Of a stretch of 64,000 nt of DNA, positions 52,182 through 63,433 are shown piece by piece (within the stretch, counting starts at the first letter, position 1; every line of letters starts with the position of its first letter). A program made the translations under genes and the position numbers. Origin of the DNA: Streptomyces sp. Edi4. Its GTDB lineage: Bacteria > Actinomycetota > Actinomycetes > Streptomycetales > Streptomycetaceae. The stretch covers positions 1,054,001 through 1,118,000 of the forward strand of contig NZ_JBEJGY010000004.1 of assembly GCF_040253615.1 (NCBI RefSeq), given 5' to 3'. A model generated the notes under the pieces. That model was given only the letters and a program-made list of their open reading frames with translations, did not search any database and was not told the DNA's origin.

Positions 52182-53207
52182 ATGGACAACAAGACAGCAT
52201 TCGTATTGGGAGCCACAGGACAGATCGGGCGGGCCGCGGTGCGCGCGCTCGCCGAGGACGGCTGGTCGGTGCGGGCCGCCTCCCGAGGCGGTGGGCAGGA
52301 TTCCGCCTGGCCCGCGTCGGTCGAGGCGGTGCGGCTCGACCGCGAGGACGACGCCCAGCTCGCCGCCGCGCTCGGTGACGGCGCGGACGTGCTGGTCGAC
52401 ATGGTGGCGTACGACAAGCGGCACGCGCGGCAGCTGACCGGGCTCGGCGACCGGATCGGATCGGTGGTGGCGATCTCCACCGGCGCGGTGTACGAGGACG
52501 ATCAGGGGCGCGGCTTCGACACGACGTCGGGCCCGGCCGGCCCGCCGTGCTACCCGGTGCCGATCCCGGAATCGCTCGGCACGGTGGCGCCCGGCGACGC
52601 CACGAACAGCACCCGGAAGATAGATCTCGAGCGGGAGCTGCTGGAGTCGGCGCTGCCCTCGACGCTGCTGCGGGCCGGCGCGGTCCACGGCCCCCACTGC
52701 CGGAGCCCGCGTGAACTCCACTTCGTGAAGCGGGCGTTGGACCGGCGGCCGGTGCGGATCCTGGCGTTCGGCGGCCGCAGCCGCTTCCATCCCGCGCACG
52801 TGGACAACATCGCCGAGCTGATCCGGCTGGCAGCCCTCCGGCCGGGCTCGCGAATACTGAACGCCGCGGATCCAGAGGCACCCACGGTCGCGGAGATCAG
52901 CGCGGCCGTCGACGACGTGCTCGGCGCGCACGGCGAGATCGTGCCGGTGGAGGGCCTGCCGGACGGCGGCGTGGGCCTGACTCCGTGGAGCGGCCCGCAC
53001 CCCATCGTGTACGACATGTCGGCGGCCGAGCGGGAGCTGGGCTACCGGCCCGTGACCGGGTACGTGGAGTCGCTGCCCCGCACGGTCGAGTGGATCGCGG
53101 GGCAGCTGGAGGGCCGGGACTGGCGGGAGGCCTTCCCGGCGATGACCAAGTACGGCGACCTGTTCGACTACGCGGCCGAGGACGCCTGGCTGGCCGGACG
53201 GCACTGA
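52182..53207 (+). CDS. NAD-dependent epimerase/dehydratase-family (extended SDR) protein
   Basis: A 341-residue Rossmann protein. The nucleotide-binding GATGQIGRA is at residues 10-18 and DMVAYD/ISTGAVYED are typical SDR strands. The usual catalytic YxxxK appears as NSTRK, so the Tyr is replaced; it may be an atypical SDR that does not use the standard proton relay. The substrate is unknown. Monocistronic, ending at a strong hairpin shared with the convergent aminopeptidase gene. Confidence 0.85.
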   Translation: MDNKTAFVLGATGQIGRAAVRALAEDGWSVRAASRGGGQDSAWPASVEAVRLDREDDAQLAAALGDGADVLVDMVAYDKRHARQLTGLGDRIGSVVAISTGAVYEDDQGRGFDTTSGPAGPPCYPVPIPESLGTVAPGDATNSTRKIDLERELLESALPSTLLRAGAVHGPHCRSPRELHFVKRALDRRPVRILAFGGRSRFHPAHVDNIAELIRLAALRPGSRILNAADPEAPTVAEISAAVDDVLGAHGEIVPVEGLPDGGVGLTPWSGPHPIVYDMSAAERELGYRPVTGYVESLPRTVEWIAGQLEGRDWREAFPAMTKYGDLFDYAAEDAWLAGRH

Positions 53208-53244
53208 CCCGGGCCGAAGCGGCGCGAAGGGCGCTCGGAACGGC

Positions 53245-53281
53245 GCGAAGGGCGCCCGGAGAGGTTCCGGCCGCCCTTCGC
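53245..53281. terminator. Terminator between convergent SDR and aminopeptidase genes
   Basis: GCGAAGGGCGCCCGGA pairs with TCCGGCCGCCCTTCGC (15 of 16) around a 5-nt loop. An additional GCGCGAAGGGCGC copy lies just upstream. Confidence 0.8.
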
Positions 53282-53292
53282 TCAACTGCCTT

Positions 53293-54870
53293 CTACGGCA
53301 CGGGAGTCGCGTGCGGGGTGCACGTGAAGTCCGCGCTGTCGGTCTTACCGGTGAGCAGGTAGTCGTCCACGCGCGAGTTGACGCACGGGTTGACGAGACC
53401 GGTCACACCGTGCGAACCGGCGCCCTTCTCGATGATGAGGCGCGAGTTCTTGAACGCCTTGTGCAGCTCGACGGCGCCGTGGAACGGGGTGGCGGCGTCA
53501 TTGGTGGACTGCACGATCAGGACCTGCGGGAGACCCTTGCCGGTCTTGACCTTGACAGGGGTCTGCTGCTTGGTGGACCAAGTGGCGCACGGCAGGTTCA
53601 TCCAGGCATTCGACCAGGTCAAGAACGGGTAGTCCTTGTTGAGGCGGGTGTTGTCCCGGTCCCACTTGCGCCAGCTGGTGGGCCACTTGGCGTCGGCGCA
53701 CTCGATGGCGGTGTAGACCGCGTTGCTGTTCTCCGAGGCGATGTTGCCCTTGATGTCCGACATGTCGGAGGCGGCGGCCGCGACGACCGGCTTGGAGTCA
53801 CCCGACGCGTAGGCGCTGAGCGCCTTGGCGACCGGCACCCAGTACGAGTCGTAGTACGGGGCCTTCTGGAAGTACCCGAGGAGTTCGGCCGGGCCGACCT
53901 TGCCGTCGAGCGGGCTCTTCTTGGCGTCGGCGCGCAGCTTCAGCCAGTGCGCCTCGACCTGGGCCCGGGTGGTGCCCAGGTGGAAGGTGGCGTCGTACTT
54001 GGCGACCCAGTCCTCCCACTCGTTCCAGCGGGCCTGGAAGGCGACGTCCTGCTCCAGGTTGGCCTGGTACCAGATGTTGTCCTGGTCCGGGTTGACCACG
54101 CTGTCCACGATCATGCGGCGCACGTGCGAGGGGAAGAGCGTGCCGTAGACCGCGCCCAGGTAGGTGCCGTAGGAGACGCCCAGGTAGTTGAGCTTCTTCT
54201 CACCGAGTGCGGCGCGGATGACATCCAGGTCGCGGGCGGTGTTGGGGGTGGTCATGTACGGCAGCATCCAGCCGCTGCGCTCGGCACAGCCGTCCGCGTA
54301 CTCGGCGGCGAGCTTGCGCTGGGCGCGCTTGTCGGCCTCGGTGTCGGGGACCGGGTCGGCCTTGGGGCCCTTGGCGTACTCCTGGGGGTCGACGCACGAG
54401 ATCGGCGTGGAGTGACCCACACCGCGCGGGTCGAAGCCCACGAAGTCGTACGCCTTGGAGGTGTTGGTCCACAGCGGGTTCTTCTTGGTCACCCGGGTCG
54501 GGAACGCCATGCCCGAACCGCCGGGGCCACCCGGGTTGTAGACGAGAGCACCCTGGCGCTCGGCCTTGGTGCCGGTGCTCACGGCGCGGTCGACGGCCAG
54601 CTTGATCTGCTTGCCGTAGGGCCGCGCGTAGTCGAGCGGAACGCTCACATAGCCGCACTGGACGGGCTTGGCGAACGCCCAGTCGGCCGGGCAGTCGGTC
54701 CAGTCGATGCCCTGCTTGGCCGCGCGGTCGGCCGCGACCTGCACGCCACGCGCCTCGGACCAACCGTGGTTCCGGTTGTCGGCTTGGGCGACCGGGGCCG
54801 CTATCGCGCCCACCAACAACGTGCCCGCGATCAGTGTGCCGGCCGAGCCGAGCACTGCGGTGCGTCTCAA
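53293..54870 (-). CDS. Secreted tripeptidyl aminopeptidase (alpha/beta hydrolase, TAP family)
   Basis: A 525-residue extracellular serine peptidase that removes tripeptides from N-termini. Signal peptide about 1-31 (ending AQADN). The alpha/beta-hydrolase core has the nucleophile motif GVSYGTYLG (Ser) and NPGGPGGSG oxyanion loop; the C-terminal TAP-like domain has TNDAATPFHGA (Asp) and GAGSHGVTG (His). Cys residues near the C-terminus probably form disulfides. It is followed in order by the urease genes in the same orientation but separated by 151 bp. Confidence 0.93.
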   Translation of the reverse strand: MRRTAVLGSAGTLIAGTLLVGAIAAPVAQADNRNHGWSEARGVQVAADRAAKQGIDWTDCPADWAFAKPVQCGYVSVPLDYARPYGKQIKLAVDRAVSTGTKAERQGALVYNPGGPGGSGMAFPTRVTKKNPLWTNTSKAYDFVGFDPRGVGHSTPISCVDPQEYAKGPKADPVPDTEADKRAQRKLAAEYADGCAERSGWMLPYMTTPNTARDLDVIRAALGEKKLNYLGVSYGTYLGAVYGTLFPSHVRRMIVDSVVNPDQDNIWYQANLEQDVAFQARWNEWEDWVAKYDATFHLGTTRAQVEAHWLKLRADAKKSPLDGKVGPAELLGYFQKAPYYDSYWVPVAKALSAYASGDSKPVVAAAASDMSDIKGNIASENSNAVYTAIECADAKWPTSWRKWDRDNTRLNKDYPFLTWSNAWMNLPCATWSTKQQTPVKVKTGKGLPQVLIVQSTNDAATPFHGAVELHKAFKNSRLIIEKGAGSHGVTGLVNPCVNSRVDDYLLTGKTDSADFTCTPHATPVP

Positions 54871-55021
54871 GTGGTACCTCCCCCTGCTGAAGTGCGCTGT
54901 CAGTCTCAGCGCTCCATTTGGGCCTGTCGGGGGATCCTTTCGTCTGTGAGCACCCTGTGCACAGGCCGGACAGGTGTTTCTTTACCGAACCGATAGCCGG
55001 ATGGAGGGTTCCGCTGAGCGG

Positions 55022-55776
55022 TCACGACGCGGGACCGTAGGCGCGCAGGGCGTCGTCGAGCGTCCGGCGCAGCAGTCGGGCGTCCGGGGCCAGGGCCGTG
55101 ACGAGGAAGGCGGGCCCCATGAGCGGGGTGAGCACCGCGTGCGCGCCGAGCAGCCGGGCCTCGACGGGCCGGTCGGTCAACTCCTGGCCCACCACGAGCA
55201 GTTGGCCCGCCGCGCGGTGCCCGCCCAGCACCGCGCCGCCGTCCCAGCCGCCGGGCGCCCCCGGCCCGAACGCCAGCTCCTGGTCGAGCAGCGGCCGGCA
55301 CGCGCGGTGCACGGTGAGACGGGTGGCGAGCGTGCCGGGGGCTTCGCCGTGCCGCCCGAGCACCTGCTCCTCACGGAAGACCAGGCGGGCGCCGGGCGCG
55401 AGTTCGATCCGGGTGCGCATGCGCAGGTCGCTGCCCCGGGCGCAGATGAGCGGTTCCGGCAGCCAGCGCAGCTCGCCGCCCTCGGCCACGGTGAGCCTCA
55501 CGTCGTAGTGGGCGCGCTCACCGCCACGGCCGGGCAGGGCGATGGTGGCGGCGGCGGAGTCCACGTCGAGCCGCGCCCCGGCGCGCACCTGTGCCTCGAT
55601 GGTGATCCGGTCGCCGCCGAGCGGGGCGCTCATGGCCCCGACGACGGTCACCCGGTGGTGGGCGCCCCGGGCCCGGGTGCGGCGCAGGGCGAGCGGGCCC
55701 TGCCCCTCGAGGACGGGCAGGCCCTCGGGGGTGGCGACGATACGGGCGGTGGCGCGCACCCCGGCCGCGCCGAGCG

Positions 55777-55789
<13 letters not shown>
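55022..55789 (-). CDS. ureD: Urease accessory protein UreD
   Basis: A 255-residue scaffold protein for urease activation that works with UreF and UreG to load nickel. Family motifs: [23 protein letters not shown] region, [15 protein letters not shown], and [16 protein letters not shown] 55789 overlaps the end of ureG by 13 bp; GTG 55780 would give a 4-bp overlap. Last gene of the urease operon. Confidence 0.92.
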
Positions 55790-56454
<665 letters not shown>

Positions 56455-56491
56455 GGGATCTCCAAGGGTGAGAAGGGACGGGGGTTGAGGC

Positions 56492-56706
56492 TGCCGGGAC
56501 CTTCCGAAGCTCCGGGCGGACCCAGCCCCCTCAGCCCGTCATGGGGGTCCCCCCTGGCCCTTAAGGCCTTGGGGGAGACTGAAGGCGAACGCCGTCGGAG
56601 CAACGGGGCCGAGGCCGCCGGGACCTTTCGAAGCTCCCGGCGGGCCCAGCCCCCTCAGCCCGTCATGGGGGTCCCCCCTGGCCCTTAAGGCCTTGGGGGA
56701 GACTGA
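56492..56706. repeat. Tandem repeats within the urease operon (ureF-ureG gap)
   Basis: Two copies of a ~91-bp unit, 124 bp apart (about 56492-56582 and 56616-56706). Positions 56521-56582 are repeated exactly at 56645-56706. Each includes GTCATGGGGGTCCCCCCTGG, then a TTAAGG-centred stem-loop of GGCC and CCCC/GGGG arms. The gap (56455-56774) contains no gene and ends in another CCCCGG-type hairpin. Confidence 0.9.
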
Positions 56707-56774
56707 GGACGAGCGCCGTTCAGGCGCAACCGGGGGTCCGGGGGCGGGAGCCCCCGGGACGCAGGGAGACACCG

Positions 56775-57449
56775 CTACGACGCGAACAGCCGCACCGGCC
56801 ACCCCGCATGCGCCTCGGCCATGATGTCCAGGAGCGGAGCGGACAGCGCGGGCAGTGCGTCCAGGCCGTCCACCACCGCCTCGGCCGCCGCGACCGCGGC
56901 CCGCCGGGCCACCGTGTCCAGCTCCGGCGCGAGCCGGGCGAGCACGGCCGTCGCGTCGAACGGGTCGAGGCTCAGCAGCCGTACGACCGCCGTGGCGGGC
57001 CCGCTGACCGCCTCGTACGCCGCGCAGTGCCCCGCGTCCTCGGGCCCGAGCCCTGCGGCGCGGGCGGCGAGACCGAGGACGACCGGCTGATGCGCGCCGC
57101 GCGCCCGCGCGGCGGCCAGCGCGTCGAGTTCGGCCGACGGCCAGGTCGCGCGGGCCGCCCGGGTCAGCTGGCGCCCGAGCTTGCGGGCGGTGGCCCGCAG
57201 CGCGGGGGACGGGGTGCGGGCGTCGGCGGCCTCGTCGAGGGCGAGCGGGTCCAGGCCCGCCGCCGCGGCGGCGGCGAGTGCGGCGGCGGTCAGTCCCGTG
57301 GTGTGCAGCCGGCCCCGGCAGAACTCCGCCAGGTCGGCCGCGTCCCGGACGCGTCCCGCCTTGACGGCCGCTTCGGCGCCACCGGAGTGGGCGTGGCCAC
57401 CGGCGGGGAAACGGCCGTCGGCGAGGACGAGCAGAGCAGCGCGACTCAT
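56775..57449 (-). CDS. ureF: Urease accessory protein UreF
   Basis: A 224-residue all-helical protein that gates UreG GTPase activity during nickel insertion. Typical N-terminus: LLVLADGRFPAGGHAHSGG; LHTTGLTAAAL and PVVLGLAARAAG follow. The start ATG is 14 bp from the end of ureC. Ala-rich, as is common for actinobacterial UreF. Confidence 0.92.
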   Translation of the reverse strand: MSRAALLVLADGRFPAGGHAHSGGAEAAVKAGRVRDAADLAEFCRGRLHTTGLTAAALAAAAAAGLDPLALDEAADARTPSPALRATARKLGRQLTRAARATWPSAELDALAAARARGAHQPVVLGLAARAAGLGPEDAGHCAAYEAVSGPATAVVRLLSLDPFDATAVLARLAPELDTVARRAAVAAAEAVVDGLDALPALSAPLLDIMAEAHAGWPVRLFAS

Positions 57450-57463
57450 GTGATGACAACCCG

Positions 57464-59177
<1,714 letters not shown>

Positions 59178-59185
<8 letters not shown>

Positions 59186-59489
59186 CGAGGGCACCTCCGG
59201 TCTCGGCGCGCAGACCCGGCACGACGCGCCGTCCGGACAGCGGGATCAGTTCCACGTCGACGGGGATGCCGGGCTCGAAGCGCACGGCGGTGCCGGCGGC
59301 GATGTTCAGTCGCTTGCCCCGGGCAACCGTACGGTCGAAGTCGAGACCGGGGTTGGCCTCGGCGAAGTGGTAGTGGGAGCCGACCTGGACGGGCCGGTCG
59401 GCGGCGTTCACCACGGTCAGCCGCACACTTTCCCGGCCCTCGTTGAGGGCGACGGGTGTGTCGGCGAAGAGGATTTCTCCGGGAATCAC
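59178..59489 (-). CDS. ureB: Urease beta subunit
   Basis: A 103-residue structural subunit of urease. Motifs: [38 protein letters not shown] and [12 protein letters not shown] start at 59489. Sits between ureA (14 bp gap) and ureC (8 bp overlap) as a separate gene, the usual actinobacterial form. Confidence 0.96.
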
Positions 59490-59503
59490 GGTGGCCTCTC
59501 CCG

Positions 59504-59806
<303 letters not shown>

Positions 59807-59992
59807 GCTTCCCACCTCACAGTCGTGCCTTCCGTCCACGGGCAGCCGCGCACGGACTCAGCGGCGTCGAGGCGGAGGCCTACCGGACGGGGCACTTCCA
59901 CTCGGACGCAGCGGAACCGTATCCGACTTCAACATCCTGTTGAACGGCATCTCCCGGCCCCTCGGCCAGGCATTGCACGTTAGGGCGGAAGT

Positions 59993-60008
59993 TTTTCCGG
60001 CACGTTAA
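59993..60008 (-). promoter_or_regulatory. Possible GlnR half-box upstream of the urease operon
   Basis: Minus strand TTAAC-GTGCCG-GAAAA matches 4 of 5 bases in each part of the gTnAC-n6-GaAAC half-site of GlnR, which controls urease in Streptomyces. A direct repeat of TAACGTGC recurs 25 bp away (60007-60000 and 59982-59975). It lies about 190 bp before ureA. The 59807-60067 gap otherwise holds no credible ORF. Confidence 0.35.
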
Positions 60009-60067
60009 CTGACGCTTTAGGAACGCGTGATCATCGCGGCCCCGCCGACGTGGCCCGGCGCCTGCCC

Positions 60068-60349
60068 TCAACCCCGCCGCGGATCCTGGTGCTCGGCGGC
60101 GATCCCGAAGCGGCGGGACTCCGCGGGAGCGGCGGGCATCAGGGGGTGCACCGACGAGAGCGCACTGGTCGCCCGCTGCTCCTCCGGCTCCGGCTCGGCC
60201 TCCAGTTTCTCCAGGTCGGCGGCGGAGACCAGCGCGACGAGCGGCTTGCCGTGGCGCGTCACCACGACCCGCTCCCCGCCGTACACCACGCGGTTGATCA
60301 GCTCCGCGAGCTCTGCGCGGGCTTGCGTCACCGGAATCTCGTAGGCCAT
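60068..60349 (-). CDS. Phd/YefM-family antitoxin-like protein (orphan)
   Basis: A 93-residue protein with the Phd/YefM DNA-binding N-terminus: IPVTQARAELAELINRVVYG then ERVVVTRHGKPLVALVSAADLE. The C-terminal part is acidic then Pro-rich, as toxin-binding tails can be. No Doc, YoeB or PIN-type toxin gene follows; the next downstream element is the urease promoter region. It may be an orphan repressor. Confidence 0.88.
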   Translation of the reverse strand: MAYEIPVTQARAELAELINRVVYGGERVVVTRHGKPLVALVSAADLEKLEAEPEPEEQRATSALSSVHPLMPAAPAESRRFGIAAEHQDPRRG

Positions 60350-60489
60350 GTGCTCCAGCTTAGACGCCGCCCCTCGCCCCCGTGAGGCCCGCGCGGAACG
60401 GCTTGACCGCAGGTCACAGGGGTGGGGGCGGGCCTGCGGGCGCGGGCCCGGCGCCGGTACGGCGAGCGGGCCGCGCCCCGAGTGGCAGG

Positions 60490-61182
60490 TCAGGCGGCCG
60501 CGGCGTCCGCTTCGCGCGCTCCCCTGGCCTCGGCCGCGTACACGTCCACGTACTCCTGCTCGGACAGCGTGCGCACCGCGTACATGATCTGGTCCGTCAC
60601 GGCCCGCAGCACCAGACGCTCCTCCTCAAGACCCGCGTAGCGGGAGAAGTCCAGGGGCTCACCGAAGCGGAGCATCACCGGTACGCGCCGGGGCAGCCTG
60701 CGCCCCTTGGGCTGGGCCTCGAACGTTCCGATGATCGCGACCGGCACCACCGGGGCGCCCGAGCGCAGCGCCATCGCGGCCACCCCGACCTTGCCCTTGT
60801 ACAGCCGTCCGTCGTGCGAACGTGTGCCCTCGGGAAACACCCCCAACGCCGAGCCCCCGTCCAGGACTTGGAGCGCGGTGTCGAGCGCGGCGCGGGCCGC
60901 TTCCTTGCCCGAGCGGTCGACCGGGATCTGGCCGAGCGCGCGGAAGAAGGCCGCGGTGGCGCGGCCGGTGAGGCCCGGCGCGGTGAAGTACTCCTGTTTC
61001 GCCAGGAAGGTCAGGCGGCGCCTGAGCACCACCCCGAGCAGGAACTGATCGGTGAACGACTGATGGTTTCCCGCGATGATCACCGCACCCGTCCTTGGCA
61101 CCCGCCCGCTCCCCTCCACGCTCGGGCGGAGCAGCCACCGCAGCAGCGGCGACAGCACGAGACGCAACGCGTAATAGAACAC
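60490..61182 (-). CDS. 1-acyl-sn-glycerol-3-phosphate acyltransferase (PlsC-like), second copy
   Basis: A 230-residue paralogue of the protein at 51368-52087: NHQSFTDQF (HX4D), LTFLAKQEYFTAPG, FPEGTRSHDGRLYKGKVG. The GTG at 61182 aligns with the paralogue's N-terminus (FYYALRLVLSPLLRWLLRP versus LYYVLKYAVLGPLLRLLFRP) and follows GGGGAGAGG; an ATG at 61233 lacks both. The C-terminus ends in an Ala/Asp-rich tail. Divergent from clpP. Confidence 0.92.
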   Translation of the reverse strand: MFYYALRLVLSPLLRWLLRPSVEGSGRVPRTGAVIIAGNHQSFTDQFLLGVVLRRRLTFLAKQEYFTAPGLTGRATAAFFRALGQIPVDRSGKEAARAALDTALQVLDGGSALGVFPEGTRSHDGRLYKGKVGVAAMALRSGAPVVPVAIIGTFEAQPKGRRLPRRVPVMLRFGEPLDFSRYAGLEEERLVLRAVTDQIMYAVRTLSEQEYVDVYAAEARGAREADAAAA

Positions 61183-61434
61183 GTCAGTAAGCCCTCTCCC
61201 CAGGTGACCCCCGCGCCGCCGCACGCTAGCCATCGCCGAAGGCAGCCGGGAGAGCGCCTATCGCGCCAGACCCCGCATCCGACGGCGTGATCTCTCGCTC
61301 GCCCACAGCGAAACCGCCGCCGGCCTCTTGCCTCGTGCGTGCTCCCCGACGGATGCTCGAACCCGGCGCTTCTGTACGTCCTGTACGTTTTTCACGGAGG
61401 CCGCCCCCGAGGTCCGGTCAAGGAGAGGTACGCC

Positions 61435-62064
61435 ATGAACCACCGCCCCGCCGCCCGCTACGTGCTGCCCGAGTTCCAGGAGCGCACCACCAACGGCGTC
61501 CGCACGCTCGATCCGTACTCCAAGCTCTTCGAGGAGCGGATCATCTTTCTGGGCACACCGGTCGACGACGCCTCCGCCAACGACGTGATGGCCCAGCTCA
61601 TGCACCTGGAGCACGCCGATCCGGACCGGGACATCTGCCTCTACATCAACTCACCCGGCGGCTCGCTCACCGCGATGACCGCGATCCACGACGCGATGAG
61701 GTTCGTCACCTGCGATGTGCAGACGTTCTGCCTGGGGCAGGTGAGTTCGGTCGCGGCCGTGCTCCTGGCGGCCGGGACGCCGGGCAAGCGCATGGTGCAG
61801 CCGGCGTCACGGGTGCTCCTCAAGGAGCCGGCCATGGAGGAGCCGCTGCGCGGCCAGCCGTCCGATCTGGAGATCCAGGCGGCGGAAGTACTGCGCGGCC
61901 GCGCGCTGTTGACCGGGCTCCTGGCCCAGTACACCGGGCGCGCCGCCGAGCAGGTGGCCGCCGACATCGAACGGGACCTGGTCCTGGACGCCAAGGCGGC
62001 GGTGGCGTACGGGATCGCCGACCACGTCCTAAAGAGCCGCAAGACCTCCGCGCGCGGGAACTGA
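61435..62064 (+). CDS. clpP: ClpP-like protease subunit with degenerate catalytic triad
   Basis: A 209-residue ClpP-fold protein ([19 protein letters not shown]). The nucleophile Ser is kept (GQVSSVAA, S105, aligning with GQAASMGA), and an Asp is present near residue 181, but the catalytic His position in the usual MIHQP motif is Lys (VLLKEP, K130). Streptomyces carries up to five clpP genes, and one (ClpP5) is known to lack an intact triad; this could be that gene. It may be an inactive structural partner in a mixed ring. The ATG follows AAGGAGAGG. Confidence 0.9.
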   Translation: MNHRPAARYVLPEFQERTTNGVRTLDPYSKLFEERIIFLGTPVDDASANDVMAQLMHLEHADPDRDICLYINSPGGSLTAMTAIHDAMRFVTCDVQTFCLGQVSSVAAVLLAAGTPGKRMVQPASRVLLKEPAMEEPLRGQPSDLEIQAAEVLRGRALLTGLLAQYTGRAAEQVAADIERDLVLDAKAAVAYGIADHVLKSRKTSARGN

Positions 62065-62070
62065 GGCGCC

Positions 62071-62379
62071 GTGCTGCCGCCGGAACTGCCGCCGCTGCCC
62101 GCGCTCACGCGCGCCGAAGGCGAGTTCATCGACGCCTATCTCGAAGTGGTCGACCTGCTCGGCCGGGTGAACCCGGCGCACGGCCATGACACCTACAGCG
62201 CGTTGCGGGCGGCGCAGGCCCTGGTGGGACGGGCGGCCGCGCTCAAGGACGCCCTCACCCTCATGCATCTGCGCGGGGAGACACGGGTGCACGCCAGCAC
62301 GTTGACGCGGGCGCTTCGCGTCCTGGACGGCGAGCGCCGCGCGGGCCGCCTCACGGTGCCGCCCGGGACGGGGAGTTAG
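62071..62379 (+). CDS. Hypothetical helical protein downstream of clpP
   Basis: A 102-residue protein, GTG start 7 bp after clpP with GGAACTGAGG upstream. Predicted largely helical (AEGEFIDAYLEVVDLLGRV, YSALRAAQALVGRAAALKDA), with no signal, membrane helix or recognised domain. Operon position suggests a partner of the ClpP-like subunit. Function unknown. Confidence 0.65.
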   Translation: MLPPELPPLPALTRAEGEFIDAYLEVVDLLGRVNPAHGHDTYSALRAAQALVGRAAALKDALTLMHLRGETRVHASTLTRALRVLDGERRAGRLTVPPGTGS

Positions 62380-62705
62380 GGGCGCCGCGCGGCCCCGGCG
62401 GCACTCGACGCGCTCACCGGGCCGACGAAACGGACCAGATGGAGTACCCCCTTTCGGCCCACCCGCGGCTCCACCCACTGACCCTTATGAGTTGCTTATG
62501 GCGGCCGCTCCTCTGCGGAATCGATCCTTCCGCCGCTGGTACGAGCCTGGTCAGGACCGGTCGAGAAGGGGTTGAAGTGCCCGTGTCCACCCGAATGGGG
62601 CAGGCGTGAGCAGTCTCACACAAACCCGTTTCGGTCCGGTAATCCGACAGTCGTTGCGTGAAGATCCCTGAGACGACAAGCCCCCGCCACCTCGGCGAGG
62701 CGGTC

Positions 62706-62888
62706 CGGGCGGACGCCGAGTCCTGCCGCCGTTCCGGACGACTGGTCGACAGGAGTGGACCGGCAGGAGTGGAGGACCCGAGTACTTCGGGAGGGCCGGG
62801 GAGCCGGCCCTCCCTCGGGGTGAAGCCGCGCACGCGGCCGGGCGTCTTCGCCAGTCCGAACCCGACAGGTCATCCTTCGCAGGCGGTT
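62706..62888 (+). promoter_or_regulatory. c-di-AMP (ydaO/yuaA) riboswitch
   Basis: The conserved blocks of the ydaO class are all present and in order: GGACGCCGAGTCCTGCCG (62711), GGAGTGGAGGACCC, CTCGGGGTGAAGCCGC (62815) and CCGAACCCGACAGGTCATCC (62855) ending CGCAGGCGG. It ends about 17 nt before the ATG of an NlpC/P60 hydrolase, the typical gene under this riboswitch in actinomycetes, where c-di-AMP binding lowers expression. The 62380-62705 stretch upstream holds no convincing gene and presumably the promoter. Confidence 0.9.
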
Positions 62889-62904
62889 TGACGAAGGGTT
62901 GCGC

Positions 62905-63378
62905 ATGACCGCGCGGACGTACATCCCGTCCCTGGCTGTCCGCCTGGGCACCGTCTGTGCCTTCGCTCTCGCGGTGACGGGCGCCACGACGCTGGTACCG
63001 GGCGCCACGCCGGAAGCGAACGCCGCCGCCGTGGCCGCCAGGGCGCTCCATGTGGCCGCGTCCAAGAAGGGCTCGCCCTATCAGTACGGCGCCTCGGGTC
63101 CCTCACGCTTCGACTGCTCGGGGCTCACGCTGTACTCGTTCAAGCAGGCGGGCCGCCACCTGCCCCGCTCGGCGCAGCAGCAGTACAACACCTCCCGGCA
63201 CGTCTCTGCTTCCTCGCGCAAGGCCGGCGACCTGGTGTTCTTCCACTCCGGAGGCAGCGTGTACCACGTCGGCATCTACGCGGGGGGCGGCCGCATCTGG
63301 CACTCGCCCAAGTCCGGGACCGTGGTGCGCCTGGAGCGGATCTGGAGCCACAGCGTCTGGTACGGGCGCGTGGGCTGA
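62905..63378 (+). CDS. Secreted NlpC/P60 peptidoglycan endopeptidase
   Basis: A 157-residue wall hydrolase. Signal peptide about 1-37 (LAVRLGTVCAFALAVTGATT, cleavage near ANAAA), then a compact NlpC/P60 domain with catalytic Cys in FDCSGLTLYS, His in VYHVGIYAGG and the third polar residue in WHSPKSG. It lacks extra coiled-coil or LysM domains. ATG 62905 follows GAAGGG; a TTG at 62899 is in frame. Controlled by the c-di-AMP riboswitch directly upstream. Confidence 0.93.
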   Translation: MTARTYIPSLAVRLGTVCAFALAVTGATTLVPGATPEANAAAVAARALHVAASKKGSPYQYGASGPSRFDCSGLTLYSFKQAGRHLPRSAQQQYNTSRHVSASSRKAGDLVFFHSGGSVYHVGIYAGGGRIWHSPKSGTVVRLERIWSHSVWYGRVG

Positions 63379-63433
63379 TGGGCGCTCAGAGTCCGGCCCG
63401 GGCGGGGCGCCCCGGCGCGGGCTGCACGGGCGG

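Noticed and set aside
53311..54996. 561-residue plus-strand ORF
   Set aside because: Antisense to the tripeptidyl aminopeptidase gene; low-complexity Val/Gly/Asp composition.
62380..62705. Short ORFs upstream of the riboswitch
   Set aside because: Arg/Ser/Pro-rich shadow frames without ribosome-binding sites; the region is better explained as promoter and riboswitch leader.
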